A stretch of 64,000 nucleotides of DNA, from contig DATKAZ010000108.1 of the NCBI GenBank assembly GCA_035514535.1, positions 62,001-126,000 on the forward strand, in the 5' to 3' direction. Position numbers and translations under genes: made by a program. Under the pieces are notes generated by a model that was given only the letters and a program-made list of their open reading frames with translations, searched no databases and had not been told where the DNA came from. Origin of the DNA: XN24 sp035514535. GTDB lineage: Bacteria; Pseudomonadota; Gammaproteobacteria; Steroidobacterales; XN24. Of the stretch, positions 8,114-16,369 are shown piece after piece (positions within the stretch are counted from its first letter, which is position 1; every line of letters begins with the position of its first letter).

Positions 8114-8648
8114 GAACCTTGGATTGTAACCGCACGCGTTCCTCCAGCAAGTAAGCGATCATGCCCGTGGCGCTCACCTTCTGGGGCCCGAGCGACAGGT
8201 CGACGGGTGAGGCCGTGCGTGCCACGTGCAGGGCCGTGTCGACCTCCAGGCGCTCCATTTCCGCTGCGGTGCGGCCGTGATCCCCGGATTCCCCGATCAC
8301 CTCCACGCCGCCCCACAACTCCAGCAGGGCCTGGTCCGCGGACACGGCGCCCTCGGGTGCCGTCAGCAGCCAGGGATTGGGGGAGTAGATGTTGTATTCG
8401 ACCCGCACGCCCAGCAGCCGGGTCGGGCCGCCCAGCTCGTCCTGGCGGATCTCGTCGGCGATTACGCGGTAGCGTGGCAGGCCGTCGATACCCGCGGTCG
8501 TGATCTCCGCTTCCGCCATGTAGAAGCCGTCGGGGTTCGGTCGATCCTCCACCAGCGGCGAGGTCTCCTCCATGCGCTGGTTGGCCCACCAGCTGGCGGC
8601 GGCCAGGCCGGCAAGAGCCAGGAACGCAAGGCGGCCGCCGGGCGTCAT
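8094..8648 (-). CDS. lptC: LPS export protein LptC
   Basis: LptC is the bitopic inner-membrane protein that receives LPS from the LptBFG transporter and passes it to LptA. With the start MTPGGRLAFLALAGLAAASW, placed one base after the kdsC stop, the product has 184 residues: one N-terminal membrane helix (about residues 6-22) and a periplasmic jellyroll. The segment DGFYMAEAEITTAG is the usual LptC entry strand, and VEYNIYSPNPWLLTAPEGAVS continues the fold. Upstream in-frame codons would lie inside kdsC and were excluded. The kdsC-lptC-lptA-lptB order confirms the identity despite the family's low conservation. Confidence 0.93.
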   Translation of the reverse strand: MTPGGRLAFLALAGLAAASWWANQRMEETSPLVEDRPNPDGFYMAEAEITTAGIDGLPRYRVIADEIRQDELGGPTRLLGVRVEYNIYSPNPWLLTAPEGAVSADQALLELWGGVEVIGESGDHGRTAAEMERLEVDTALHVARTASPVDLSLGPQKVSATGMIAYLLEERVRLQSKVHGRFLP

Positions 8649-8649
8649 C

Positions 8650-9138
8650 TCAGCGGGCCTCGAGCAGCATTTCGCAGAATTCGCGCACCGCGCCGCGGCC
8701 ACCCGGTTGCGCCGAGACCCACAGGCCGGCGGCACGTACGTCCGGATGCGCATCGGCGACGGCAGCCGGCAGCCCGACGACGCGCATGGCCGGCAGGTCC
8801 GGCGTGTCGTCGCCGAGATAGGCGGCCTGGCCCGGCTCGAGGCCGGTGTCGCGCAGCAGCGCCGCGAGCGCGCCCGCCTTGTCGTCGCAGCCCTGCACGA
8901 CGCGCCTGACGCCGAGCTCCGCCATGCGGCGGTCGACCGCGGGCGACGCCCGGCCGGAAATGATCGCGACCTCGATGCCCGCGGCGAGCAACTGCTTGAT
9001 GCCCACGCCGTCGCGCACGCTGAATGCCTTGAGCTCGACCCCGTCGCTGCCCATCCAGATGAGCCCGTCGGTGAACACCCCGTCGACGTCGAATACCGCT
9101 AGGCGCACGCCGGCCGCGATGTGCCGCAGGCCGGCCAT
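8650..9138 (-). CDS. kdsC: Kdo-8-phosphate phosphatase KdsC
   Basis: KdsC removes phosphate from 3-deoxy-D-manno-octulosonate 8-phosphate to give Kdo, the sugar linking lipid A to the LPS core. This short HAD-superfamily enzyme of 162 residues (C0 type, no cap) carries the nucleophile motif AVFDVDGVFTDG near its start, IISGRASPAV (motif II), a conserved lysine region CDDKAGALAAL and the motif YLGDDTPDLPAM. ATG at 9138 overlaps the kdsD stop by one base; a GTG one codon earlier is the alternative. It lies between kdsD and lptC as in most gammaproteobacteria. Confidence 0.95.
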   Translation of the reverse strand: MAGLRHIAAGVRLAVFDVDGVFTDGLIWMGSDGVELKAFSVRDGVGIKQLLAAGIEVAIISGRASPAVDRRMAELGVRRVVQGCDDKAGALAALLRDTGLEPGQAAYLGDDTPDLPAMRVVGLPAAVADAHPDVRAAGLWVSAQPGGRGAVREFCEMLLEAR

Positions 9139-10127
9139 CACATGACTCCCGCCTGGAGCAGGTCGTGCACGTTGAACGCGCCGACGAGGCGATCGCCGTC
9201 ATCGACCACGAGGAGCGCCGTGATCGCATGCGTCTCCATCAGTCGCACCGCCTCGGCCGCCAGGATCCCGCCGCGCACGGTTTTCACGTTGCGGGTCATG
9301 ACCTCGCCGATGGGCGTGGTCGTGAGTTCGCGGCGCGCGTCCAGCGTCCGGCGCAGGTCGCCGTCCGTGTAGATGCCCAGCACGCGATCGTCAGCGTCGA
9401 CCACGGCCGTCATGCCGAGGCCCTTGCGCGAGATCTCGAACAGGCCCTCCGAGACCACCAGGTCGGGTGCGACCTTGGGCACGCGGTCGCCCGTGCGCAT
9501 GACGTCGCGGACATGCAGCAACAGGCGCCGGCCGAGCTGGCCACCGGGATGCGAGAACGCGAAGTCCTCGCGCGTGAAGCCGCGGGTGTTCAACAGCGCC
9601 ACGGCCAGGGCGTCGCCCATCGCGAGGGTGGCCGTCGTGCTGGCGGTCGGGGCGAGGTTGAGCGGGCAGGCCTCCTTGCTCACGCCGACGTCCAGGTGGG
9701 CGTCCGCGGCCATGGCGATCGTCGACTCGGGCCGGCCCGTCATCGCGATGAGCGGTACGCCGAGCCGCTTGATCAGCGGCAGGATCGTCAGGACCTCGGG
9801 CGTCTCGCCGGAGTTTGAAATGGCCAGCACGACGTCCGTGGGCGTGATCATCCCGAGGTCGCCGTGGCTGGCCTCGCCCGGGTGGACGAAGAACGACGGC
9901 GTGCCGGTGCTGGCGAGCGTCGCGGCGATCTTGCCGGCCACGTGGCCCGACTTGCCCATCCCCGTGACCACGACGCGGCCCTCGCATTCCAGGCAGAAGC
10001 GGCATGCGCTGACGAATGCGGGCCCGATGCGCGCCTGCAGGGCGAGGATCGCCTCGGCCTCGACCTCCAGCACGTCCCGGCCGAGCCGCCCGATGCTCTC
10101 GTCGTCGAGGTCAACTTTTGCGTGCAT
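9138..10127 (-). CDS. kdsD: Arabinose-5-phosphate isomerase KdsD
   Basis: KdsD converts ribulose 5-phosphate to arabinose 5-phosphate, the first committed step toward Kdo. The 329-residue protein has an N-terminal SIS sugar-isomerase domain with GMGKSGHVAGKIAATLASTG and FVHPGEASHGDLGMI, then two CBS modules (from about residue 205 to the end, including GIYTDGDLRRTLD and MTRNVKTVRGG). Length and domain order match E. coli KdsD (328 residues). It sits five bases downstream of the YrbG-like antiporter gene and overlaps kdsC. KpsF/GutQ paralogues share the fold, but the neighbourhood points to the housekeeping enzyme. Confidence 0.96.
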   Translation of the reverse strand: MHAKVDLDDESIGRLGRDVLEVEAEAILALQARIGPAFVSACRFCLECEGRVVVTGMGKSGHVAGKIAATLASTGTPSFFVHPGEASHGDLGMITPTDVVLAISNSGETPEVLTILPLIKRLGVPLIAMTGRPESTIAMAADAHLDVGVSKEACPLNLAPTASTTATLAMGDALAVALLNTRGFTREDFAFSHPGGQLGRRLLLHVRDVMRTGDRVPKVAPDLVVSEGLFEISRKGLGMTAVVDADDRVLGIYTDGDLRRTLDARRELTTTPIGEVMTRNVKTVRGGILAAEAVRLMETHAITALLVVDDGDRLVGAFNVHDLLQAGVM

Positions 10128-10132
10128 GTGCC

Positions 10133-11092
10133 TTACCTCGTCACGAGCCAGCCGTGGTAGCAGAGAAATGCGCCCAGCAGGAAGGCGCCCTCGATCCGCT
10201 GGATGCGGCTGTTGCTGCCGAAATTGTAGGTCATCAGGAACAGCACAAGCGTCAGGCCGATCATGACAGGCAGATGGGCCGTCAGCAGCTCACGCTCGAA
10301 GACGGCCGGGTGGATGATCCCGGCGATGCCGACGACGGCCAGGCTGTTGAACAGGTTCGACCCGATGATGTTGCCGATCGCCAGGTCGTGTTCGCCCTTG
10401 AAGGCACTGACGATCGATACGGCAAGCTCCGGCAGGCTCGTACCGATGGCGACCACGGTGAGGCCGATGACCAGCTCCGAGACGCCGAACGCGACGGCCA
10501 GGTTCTGGGCGCCCCAGACCAGCAGGTTGGCGCCGCCCAGCAGCGCCACCAGGCCGACCGCGAGCCATGTCAGGGCCTTGCGCATCGGCAGGTCCGCCGG
10601 AATCTCGGTCGCATACTCGAGGGCGATGGGGTCGCTCGCGCCGGAGCGGCTGCCGAGCACCACCAGCCAGTACAGCAACAGCACCAGGATGCCGACCAGC
10701 AGCACGCCTTCCGTGCGGCTGAGCCGCAGGTCGATGAATGCCATTGTCATGATCAAGGTCACCGCGAGCAGCGCCGGCATCTCGCGGCGCAAGGTCACGG
10801 AACGCACGGAGATGGGCATGATCAGCGCCGTCATCCCCAGCACGAGACCGATATTGGCGATGTTCGAGCCGATCGCGTTACCGGCCGCCAGGGCCGTGTC
10901 GCCGGCGAGCGAAGCCGTCACGGAAACGAAGATCTCCGGCCCGCTGGTGGCCATCCCCACCAGCGTCAGGCCGATGAGCAGCGGCGGCACGCCGAGGTTG
11001 CGCGCCGTGCCCGCGGCGCCCACGACGAAGCGATCCGCGCCCCAGGTGAGCAGGATGAAGCCGGCGAGCGTGGCAACGGCATAGCTCAGCAT
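10133..11092 (-). CDS. yrbG: YrbG-type calcium/sodium antiporter
   Basis: Inner-membrane cation exchanger of the CaCA family. The 319-residue product contains the two inverted Na_Ca_ex repeats. Each bears an alpha motif: GMATSGPEIFVSVTASLAG then GNAIGSNIANIGLVLG in the first half, and AIGTSLPELAVSIVSAFKG then GNIIGSNLFNSLAVVG in the second. About ten hydrophobic helices are visible. The start MLSYAVATLAG was chosen over a longer frame that would run into the divergent ibaG promoter region, and it leads directly into helix 1. It heads the kdsD-kdsC-lpt-rpoN series as in E. coli. Physiological substrate is uncertain even in E. coli. Confidence 0.92.
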   Translation of the reverse strand: MLSYAVATLAGFILLTWGADRFVVGAAGTARNLGVPPLLIGLTLVGMATSGPEIFVSVTASLAGDTALAAGNAIGSNIANIGLVLGMTALIMPISVRSVTLRREMPALLAVTLIMTMAFIDLRLSRTEGVLLVGILVLLLYWLVVLGSRSGASDPIALEYATEIPADLPMRKALTWLAVGLVALLGGANLLVWGAQNLAVAFGVSELVIGLTVVAIGTSLPELAVSIVSAFKGEHDLAIGNIIGSNLFNSLAVVGIAGIIHPAVFERELLTAHLPVMIGLTLVLFLMTYNFGSNSRIQRIEGAFLLGAFLCYHGWLVTR

Positions 11093-11270
11093 CGTGGCGT
11101 GACCCGGTCCCCTGGTGTGGTCGGAGCGTCGGCCGCACATCATACACGGGGGCGCGGCGCCCCCGGACCCCGCGCAAGCCGCAGCCCGGGCGAATGTCGC
11201 GCGGCATCGCCATCCGGTAAACTGCCGGTCCAGCCGGCCGGGACCCGCGCCGGCGCAACCCGGAATCCAG

Positions 11271-11510
11271 ATGAACAGTGAACAAGTTGCGGCCCTGATC
11301 CGCGCGGGCATGCCCGCGGCCCGGGTCGAGGTGCAGTCCGAAGATGACACGCATTTCGCCACGCTGGTCGTCGCGGATGCGTTCGAGGGGCTGCGCCCCC
11401 TGCAGCGCCACCAGCTGGTCTACCGCGCCCTCGGCGACAAGATGGGCGGGGAGATTCATGCCTTGTCGATCCGCGCGCTGACGCCCGCGGAACTGGCCGC
11501 CGGCGACTGA
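11271..11510 (+). CDS. ibaG: BolA-family protein IbaG
   Basis: A 79-residue BolA-like protein. In E. coli the homologous ibaG (yrbA) product partners with monothiol glutaredoxin in iron-sulfur handling and acid tolerance. The product shows the family pattern: a short helix (EQVAALIRAGMP), the central strands and a helix-turn segment with HQLVYRALGDKMGGEIHALSI, where the conserved histidine is a cluster ligand. ATG at 11271 gives the normal family length; the open frame upstream reads through non-conserved sequence. It lies 13 bases before murA, the order seen in enterics, and is divergent from yrbG across 178 bases. The mlaFEDCB genes that usually precede it are absent here. Confidence 0.93.
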   Translation: MNSEQVAALIRAGMPAARVEVQSEDDTHFATLVVADAFEGLRPLQRHQLVYRALGDKMGGEIHALSIRALTPAELAAGD

Positions 11511-11523
11511 GCCACCGGCGCCG

Positions 11524-12780
11524 ATGGACAAGCTGCTGATCGGCGGCGGGCAACGGCTCGAGGGCGAGATCCGCGTCTCGGGGGCCAAGAACGCGGCGCT
11601 GCCGATCCTGGCGGCCACACTGCTCGCGGACGAGCCGGTGCGCATCGGCAACGTACCCCACCTGCAGGACGTCACCACGACCATCGAACTGCTCGGGAGG
11701 ATGGGCGTCGGCGTGACGGTCGACGAGCGCATGCGGGTCGAGGTGGACCCGCGCAGCATCAGCGACCTCGTCGCCCCGTACGAACTCGTCAGGACGATGC
11801 GTGCATCGATCCTCGTGCTCGGCCCGCTGCTCGCGCGGCACGGGCGCGCGGACGTTTCCCTGCCCGGCGGCTGCGCCATCGGCGCGCGCCCGGTCAACCT
11901 GCATATCGCCGGGCTGCGCGCGATGGGCGCGGAGGTGCAGATCGAGGACGGCTACATCCGGGCGCGCGCGGGGCGCCTGCGCGGCGCGCGCATCGTGCTG
12001 GACACGGTCACCGTGACGGGCACCGAGAACCTGCTGATGGCGGCCACCCTCGCCCAGGGCGAGACGATCATCGAGAACGCCGCGCGCGAGCCCGAGGTCG
12101 TGGACCTCGCCGACTGCCTCAGCGCGATGGGCGCGCGCATCCGCGGCGCCGGCAGCGACACGATCGTCGTGGAGGGCGTCGAGCGGCTCGGCGGTGCCGA
12201 GCACGAAGTGCTGCCCGATCGTATCGAGAGCGGCACTTACCTGGTGGCCGGCGCCATCACCGGGGGCCACGTGCGGTTGCGGCATGCGCGCCCCGGGCAC
12301 CTCGACGCGGTCCTTGCGAAGCTCGCGGAGGCGGGCGCCGAGATCGAGACCGGGCCCGACTGGATCGAGCTGGACATGCAGGGGAAGCGACCCGTCTCGG
12401 TCGACCTGCGGACCGCGCCGTACCCTGCGTTCCCGACTGACATGCAGGCGCAGTTCGTCGCGTTGAACGCCGTGGCGCGCGGCACCGCCACGATCGTCGA
12501 GACGGTCTTCGAGAACCGCTTCATGCACGTCCAGGAGATGCAGCGCATGGGCGCGAACATCCGCCTCGAGGGCAACACGGCGATCGTGCGCGGCGTGGAG
12601 CGGCTGCAGGCGGCGCCGGTGATGGCGACCGACCTGAGGGCCTCGGCGAGCCTGGTGCTCGCGGGACTCGTGGCCGAGGGCGAGACGCTCATCGATCGCA
12701 TCTACCACATCGACCGCGGCTACGAGTGCATCGAGGAGAAGCTGTCCCAGCTCGGCGCCGAGATCCGCCGCATCCCGTAA
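11524..12780 (+). CDS. murA: UDP-GlcNAc enolpyruvyl transferase MurA
   Basis: MurA adds enolpyruvate from PEP to UDP-N-acetylglucosamine, the first committed peptidoglycan step and the target of fosfomycin. The 418-residue protein matches the family length and has the two-lobed inside-out fold. Key features are KNAALP near residue 22, the catalytic loop PGGCAIGARPVNLH with Cys117 (the fosfomycin-sensitive form rather than the Asp variant), and the C-terminal DRIYHIDRGYECIEEKLSQLGA. It follows ibaG closely and ends at a TAA immediately upstream of a 430-base repeat composite that separates it from the convergent degS. Confidence 0.97.
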   Translation: MDKLLIGGGQRLEGEIRVSGAKNAALPILAATLLADEPVRIGNVPHLQDVTTTIELLGRMGVGVTVDERMRVEVDPRSISDLVAPYELVRTMRASILVLGPLLARHGRADVSLPGGCAIGARPVNLHIAGLRAMGAEVQIEDGYIRARAGRLRGARIVLDTVTVTGTENLLMAATLAQGETIIENAAREPEVVDLADCLSAMGARIRGAGSDTIVVEGVERLGGAEHEVLPDRIESGTYLVAGAITGGHVRLRHARPGHLDAVLAKLAEAGAEIETGPDWIELDMQGKRPVSVDLRTAPYPAFPTDMQAQFVALNAVARGTATIVETVFENRFMHVQEMQRMGANIRLEGNTAIVRGVERLQAAPVMATDLRASASLVLAGLVAEGETLIDRIYHIDRGYECIEEKLSQLGAEIRRIP

Positions 12781-12892
12781 GGGCACACTGCTCGGGGCCA
12801 CTGCTCGGGGCCACTGCTCGGGGACACTGCTCGGGGACACTGCTTTCAAGCTGTGTCCCCTTCTTGAATTGAGCAGGACCGCGGGACCGCGC

Positions 12893-12947
12893 CGTCATAG
12901 GCCCGCTTCGCTCGTGAAATATTATCTCCCTCAGCGGGCCTATGACG
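12893..12947. repeat. Type A hairpin (CGTCATAGGCCCGCT arms)
   Basis: Arms of 15 bases at 12893-12907 and 12933-12947 are perfect reverse complements around a 25-base loop. GCGGGAC- and CGATCCCGC-like bases lie outside the arms. A related hairpin with GGCACAGGCCCGCT arms occurs at 18328-18385, and a half copy (ACGTCACAGGCCCGTTGA) ends higA near 43566-43583. The shared core is CA(T)AGGCCCGCT with its complement. Confidence 0.8.
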
Positions 12948-13061
12948 TCCCGATCCCGCTGCGCCGTCGACAAAGTCGGCCTCGTCGGGCCGCCGCCCGG
13001 GCAACGCCGCCGCTGCGTTGCTGCGGAGCCGCCCGACGGCGTCAACCCCATCGACCACGCA

Positions 13062-13139
13062 GCGGGACCGGAACGTCACATGCTCGCCGCGCGGCATAAG
13101 ATTTCCAAGCGCGGGGAGCATGTGACGGTGCGGTCCCGC
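13062..13139. repeat. Type B hairpin (CGTCACATGCTC arms)
   Basis: Inner arms CGTCACATGCTC (13074-13085) and GAGCATGTGACG (13116-13127) are perfect. Outer arms GCGGGACCG (13062-13070) and CGGTCCCGC (13131-13139) extend the stem. The 30-base loop contains CGCGCGGCATAAGA and CCAAGCGCG. A second copy lies at 18198-18251 with the same arms but the loop in the reverse orientation, which shows that the loop sequence is conserved and the module moves or flips as a unit. Confidence 0.8.
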
Positions 13140-13218
13140 GGTCCCCTCGCGAATAAGGGGACACAGCTTGAAAGCAGTGTCCCCGAGCAGTGTCCCCGAG
13201 CAGTGGCCCCAGCGCCCC

Positions 13219-14283
13219 CTACAGCCGTGACTGCCGCTCGATGATCTCGGCCTCTACGCTGAAGGGCTGACCGAACCGGCTGCCGCTCAGCGTGACCCGC
13301 GTGCCGGGGCGCATCGCGGCGATGCTCCGCAGGGCGTCCTGCCACACCACGACCGGCTCGCCGTTGACGTGCGTGATGACGTCATTGGGGCGCAGGCCGG
13401 CCTCGTCGGCGGGGCTGCCCGGCTGGATGGTCGTCAGGATGATGCCGTAGGGTTCCGGCAGGCCGAGCGCGCGCGCCTGGTCGGGCGAGAGGGTCTGCGT
13501 GCTGACGCCGAGCCAGCCACGGATCACCCGCCCGTGCTCGAGCAGGTCCTGCATCACGCCGCGCACGAGATTCACCGGGATGGCGAAGCCGATGCCCTCC
13601 GAGTCGAGGCGGCGCGAAAAGAACGCCGTGTTGATGCCGACCAGTTCGCCCTGCGCATTGACGAGCGCGCCGCCCGAGTTGCCGATGTTGATCGCCGCGT
13701 CGGTCTGGATGAAGTTCTCGAACTGCGACAGGCCGAGCTGGCCGCGCCCCGTGCCGCTGACGATGCCCTGCGTGACGGTCTGGCCGATGCTGAACGGGTT
13801 GCCGATGGCGAGCACGACGTCGCCCACGCGTAGCTGGTCCGAGCGGCCGACGCGGATGCGCGGCAGGTCCGGCAGATCGACCTTGAGCAACGCGATATCC
13901 GTGTCCGGGTCGGTCCCGACCAGCGTCGCCGTGGCCGTGCGGCCGTCGACCAGCACGACCTGCAGGTGCTCCATGCCGGCGATGACGTGGTGATTGGTGA
14001 TCACGTAACCGTCGCCGTTCATCACCACGGCCGAACCCAGGCTGCCGCTCGACTGCGATTCGGCGAATCCCGCCGGCGCGGCGGGCCGGCCCACGAGGTT
14101 GACCACCGCCGGCGCCGTCGCGGCCACCGCGTTTGCATAGGATTCGGCGCCGCCGGCGCCGCTCCGCAGCGGGTGGGCGCCGGGCAGCAGGCCGGGGAAC
14201 AGGTAGACGACGACGAATGCCGCCGCGAGTCCGACGACCGCCGACTGGATCAGGAACTTGAGTGTCTGGTGCAGGCTGCCCAT
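13219..14283 (-). CDS. degS: DegS/AlgW-type periplasmic serine protease
   Basis: Membrane-anchored HtrA protease that senses misfolded outer-membrane proteins and makes the first cut in the anti-sigma factor RseA/MucA. With the start MGSLHQTLKF the product has 354 residues: one N-terminal membrane helix (about 11-29), a trypsin-like domain and a single PDZ domain (about 260-345). The triad is visible as His99 (NHHVI), Asp129 (DTDIALLKVD) and Ser203 (GNSGGALV). One PDZ plus a membrane anchor indicates DegS/AlgW rather than the two-PDZ DegP/DegQ. It stands alone, convergent with murA across the repeat composite and divergent from petA. A longer N-terminus of 17 residues is possible but lacks conserved features. 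Confidence 0.93.
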   Translation of the reverse strand: MGSLHQTLKFLIQSAVVGLAAAFVVVYLFPGLLPGAHPLRSGAGGAESYANAVAATAPAVVNLVGRPAAPAGFAESQSSGSLGSAVVMNGDGYVITNHHVIAGMEHLQVVLVDGRTATATLVGTDPDTDIALLKVDLPDLPRIRVGRSDQLRVGDVVLAIGNPFSIGQTVTQGIVSGTGRGQLGLSQFENFIQTDAAINIGNSGGALVNAQGELVGINTAFFSRRLDSEGIGFAIPVNLVRGVMQDLLEHGRVIRGWLGVSTQTLSPDQARALGLPEPYGIILTTIQPGSPADEAGLRPNDVITHVNGEPVVVWQDALRSIAAMRPGTRVTLSGSRFGQPFSVEAEIIERQSRL

Positions 14284-14516
14284 TCTGGTTCGATGTCCGG
14301 GCGGCCTCCAGGCCGCAAGCTCGCAGGGCCGCACATTATAGGCACAGCCGGCCGCAGGGAAGCCCTGCCGCGGAATCTTCAGAGCTTCTTCAGTAGGCAG
14401 CCAGGAAATGCGATGTGTATACTTACCCGATTGCCCGAGCGGACCGATTCCAGCTACGGAATGGGTCCGGAACGCCGGCAGACTACCCCAGGAATCGTTC
14501 CAGGAGTGAACTCGGG

Positions 14517-15110
14517 ATGAGTGATGGTTTGAATCTTGGCCGCCGCCGGTTTCTTGGCGTGGCCACGGGCGTGACTTCGGCGATCGGTGCGGCGTTCGTG
14601 GCCGTGCCGTTCCTCGCCTCCTGGAAGCCCAGCGCGCGCGCCCAGGCGCTCGGTGCGCCGGTCGAAGTGGACATCGGCAAGCTGGACGTCGGCTCGATGT
14701 TGCGGGTCGAATGGCGCGGCAAGCCGGTGTGGGTGCTGAAGCGGACGCCCGAGATGGTCGAGCAGCTGCAGATGACCGACGAAATGGTGCGCGATCCCGA
14801 GTCGAACGAGCCGCAGCAGCCGGATTACGCCACCAATCGCCATCGCTCGATCAAGCCCGAGGTCCTGGTGGTCATCGGCAGCTGCACGCATCTCGGCTGC
14901 TCGCCGATGCCGCGCTTCGAGGCCGGCGACCCCGCGCTCGGCGGCGCGGAATGGTACGGCGGCTTCTTCTGCGCCTGCCACGGCTCCAAGTTCGATCTCG
15001 CGGGCCGCGTCTGGCGCGGCGTGCCGGCGCCGCTGAACCTCGTGGTGCCGCCGCACAGCTACATTGACGAGTCGACCGTGCTGGTCGGCGTTGACACGGG
15101 GGCTGCCTGA
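14517..15110 (+). CDS. petA: Ubiquinol-cytochrome c reductase Rieske subunit
   Basis: Rieske iron-sulfur subunit of the bc1 complex, passing electrons from ubiquinol to cytochrome c1 at the outer face of the inner membrane. The 197-residue protein starts with a Tat-type signal anchor (GRRRFLGVATG) and a membrane helix. The cluster motifs are CTHLGC (ligands Cys123, His125) and CACHGS (ligands Cys152, His155), with Cys128 and Cys154 as the expected disulfide. The usual proline of box II (CPCHGS) is alanine here. The start MSDGLNLG was chosen because the twin arginines then fall at residues 9-10. About 230 bases separate it from divergent degS; a TATACT at 14418 is a possible -10 but has no clear -35. 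First gene of petABC-sspAB. Confidence 0.96.
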   Translation: MSDGLNLGRRRFLGVATGVTSAIGAAFVAVPFLASWKPSARAQALGAPVEVDIGKLDVGSMLRVEWRGKPVWVLKRTPEMVEQLQMTDEMVRDPESNEPQQPDYATNRHRSIKPEVLVVIGSCTHLGCSPMPRFEAGDPALGGAEWYGGFFCACHGSKFDLAGRVWRGVPAPLNLVVPPHSYIDESTVLVGVDTGAA

Positions 15111-16369
15111 TGAGCGCTGCCAGCAACAAGGAGCCGGTCGTCGGCCGGCAGGGCGGTGGGCTGTACGACTGGTTCCGGCAGCGATTCCCCTGGGATCAGC
15201 TCATGGAGGATCACGTCACCGGCTATTACGCGCCGAAGAACTTCAACTGGTGGTACGTGTTCGGCTCTCTCGCGATGCTGGCGCTGATCATCCAGATCGT
15301 GTCGGGCATTTTCCTGACGATGAGCTACAAGCCGTCGGCCGAAGACGCCTTTTCCTCCGTCGAGTACATCATGCGCGACGTCGAGTGGGGCTGGCTGCTG
15401 CGCTACATGCACTCAACCGGCGCCTCGCTGTTCTTCATCGTGGTCTACGTGCACATGTTCCGCGCGCTGCTGTACGGTTCCTACCAGAAGCCGCGCGAAC
15501 TCATCTGGATCTTCGGCATGCTGATCTATCTCAGCATGTCTGCAGAGGCCTTCTTCGGCTACTTGCTGCCATGGGGCCAGATGTCCTACTGGGGGGCGCA
15601 GGTGATCGTCTCGCTGTTCGGCGCGCTGCCGGTGATCGGCGAGCCGCTGGTCGAATGGATCCGCGGTGACTACTTCATCTCCGACGTGACTCTCAACCGC
15701 TTCTTCGCCTTGCACGTGGTCGCGTTGCCGCTCGTGCTGCTCGGCCTCGTCGTCGCGCACATCCTCGCGCTGCACGAGGTGGGCTCCAACAATCCCGACG
15801 GCGTCGAGATCAAGAAGCACAAGGGGCCGGACGGTAAGCCGCTCGACGGCGTGCCGTTTCATCCCTACCACACGGTCAAGGACCTGCCTGCCTGGGTCAT
15901 GTTCTCGCTGGTGTTCGCGGCGATCGTGTTCTTCGCGCCGGAGATGGGCGGCTATTTCCTCGAGCACGCCAACTTCGAACCGGCCGACCCGCTGAAGACG
16001 CCGGACCACATCGCCCCGGTGTGGTACTTCACGCCGTTCTACGCGATCCTGCGCGCGATCCCGAACAAGCTGGGCGGGGTGCTGGCGATGGGCGCGGCGA
16101 TGTTCGTGCTGTTCCTGCTGCCATGGCTGGATCGCAGCCCGGTGCGCTCCATCCGCTACAAGGGGCCGATTTTCAAGGTCGCGCTGACGCTGTTCGTGAT
16201 CAGCTTCATCATGCTCGGCTGGCTCGGACTGCAGCCCGCGACCGGCGTTTACACGGTGCTCGCCCGCGTGTTCATGGTCATCTACTTCGCGTTCTTCCTG
16301 CTGATGCCGGTCTATTCGAAGATCGACACGACGAAAACGCCCCCCGACAGGATCACCTACCATGGATAG
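15110..16369 (+). CDS. petB: Cytochrome b subunit of the bc1 complex
   Basis: Cytochrome b carries hemes bL and bH and both quinone sites of the bc1 complex. The 419-residue protein is the full-length fused form with eight membrane helices, including the heme-ligand helix around LLRYMHSTGASLFFIVVYVHMFR and the second pair near FFALHVVALPLVLLGLVVAHILALHE. The Qo motif reads PVWY (in APVWYFTPFYAILR), the form reported for beta- and gammaproteobacteria, rather than mitochondrial PEWY. The start codon overlaps the petA stop by one base and its end overlaps petC by eight, so translation is coupled. Confidence 0.97.
   Translation: MSAASNKEPVVGRQGGGLYDWFRQRFPWDQLMEDHVTGYYAPKNFNWWYVFGSLAMLALIIQIVSGIFLTMSYKPSAEDAFSSVEYIMRDVEWGWLLRYMHSTGASLFFIVVYVHMFRALLYGSYQKPRELIWIFGMLIYLSMSAEAFFGYLLPWGQMSYWGAQVIVSLFGALPVIGEPLVEWIRGDYFISDVTLNRFFALHVVALPLVLLGLVVAHILALHEVGSNNPDGVEIKKHKGPDGKPLDGVPFHPYHTVKDLPAWVMFSLVFAAIVFFAPEMGGYFLEHANFEPADPLKTPDHIAPVWYFTPFYAILRAIPNKLGGVLAMGAAMFVLFLLPWLDRSPVRSIRYKGPIFKVALTLFVISFIMLGWLGLQPATGVYTVLARVFMVIYFAFFLLMPVYSKIDTTKTPPDRITYHG

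Larger units (their letters stand above)
12784..13210. repeat. Composite palindromic element with 54-bp perfect inverted ends
   Basis: This stretch fills the gap between convergent murA and degS and encodes no recognisable gene. Bases 12807-12860 and 13157-13210 are exact reverse complements over 54 bases, giving a 404-base element. The left end is preceded by further units of a 13-base tandem repeat (CACTGCTCGGGG plus one base, period 13, from 12786). Each end terminates inward in the GGGGACACTGCT...AGCTGTGTCCCC palindrome found elsewhere in the window. Inside are two hairpins (listed separately) joined by a GC-rich, partly self-complementary centre around 12960-13060. The structure resembles a miniature inverted-repeat element built of smaller modules; no transposase or target duplication is visible. 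Confidence 0.85.

Noticed and set aside
14418..14423. TATACT as -10 of the petABC promoter
   Set aside because: No -35 at 16-18 bases upstream and no extended -10, so the evidence is too thin for a separate feature.
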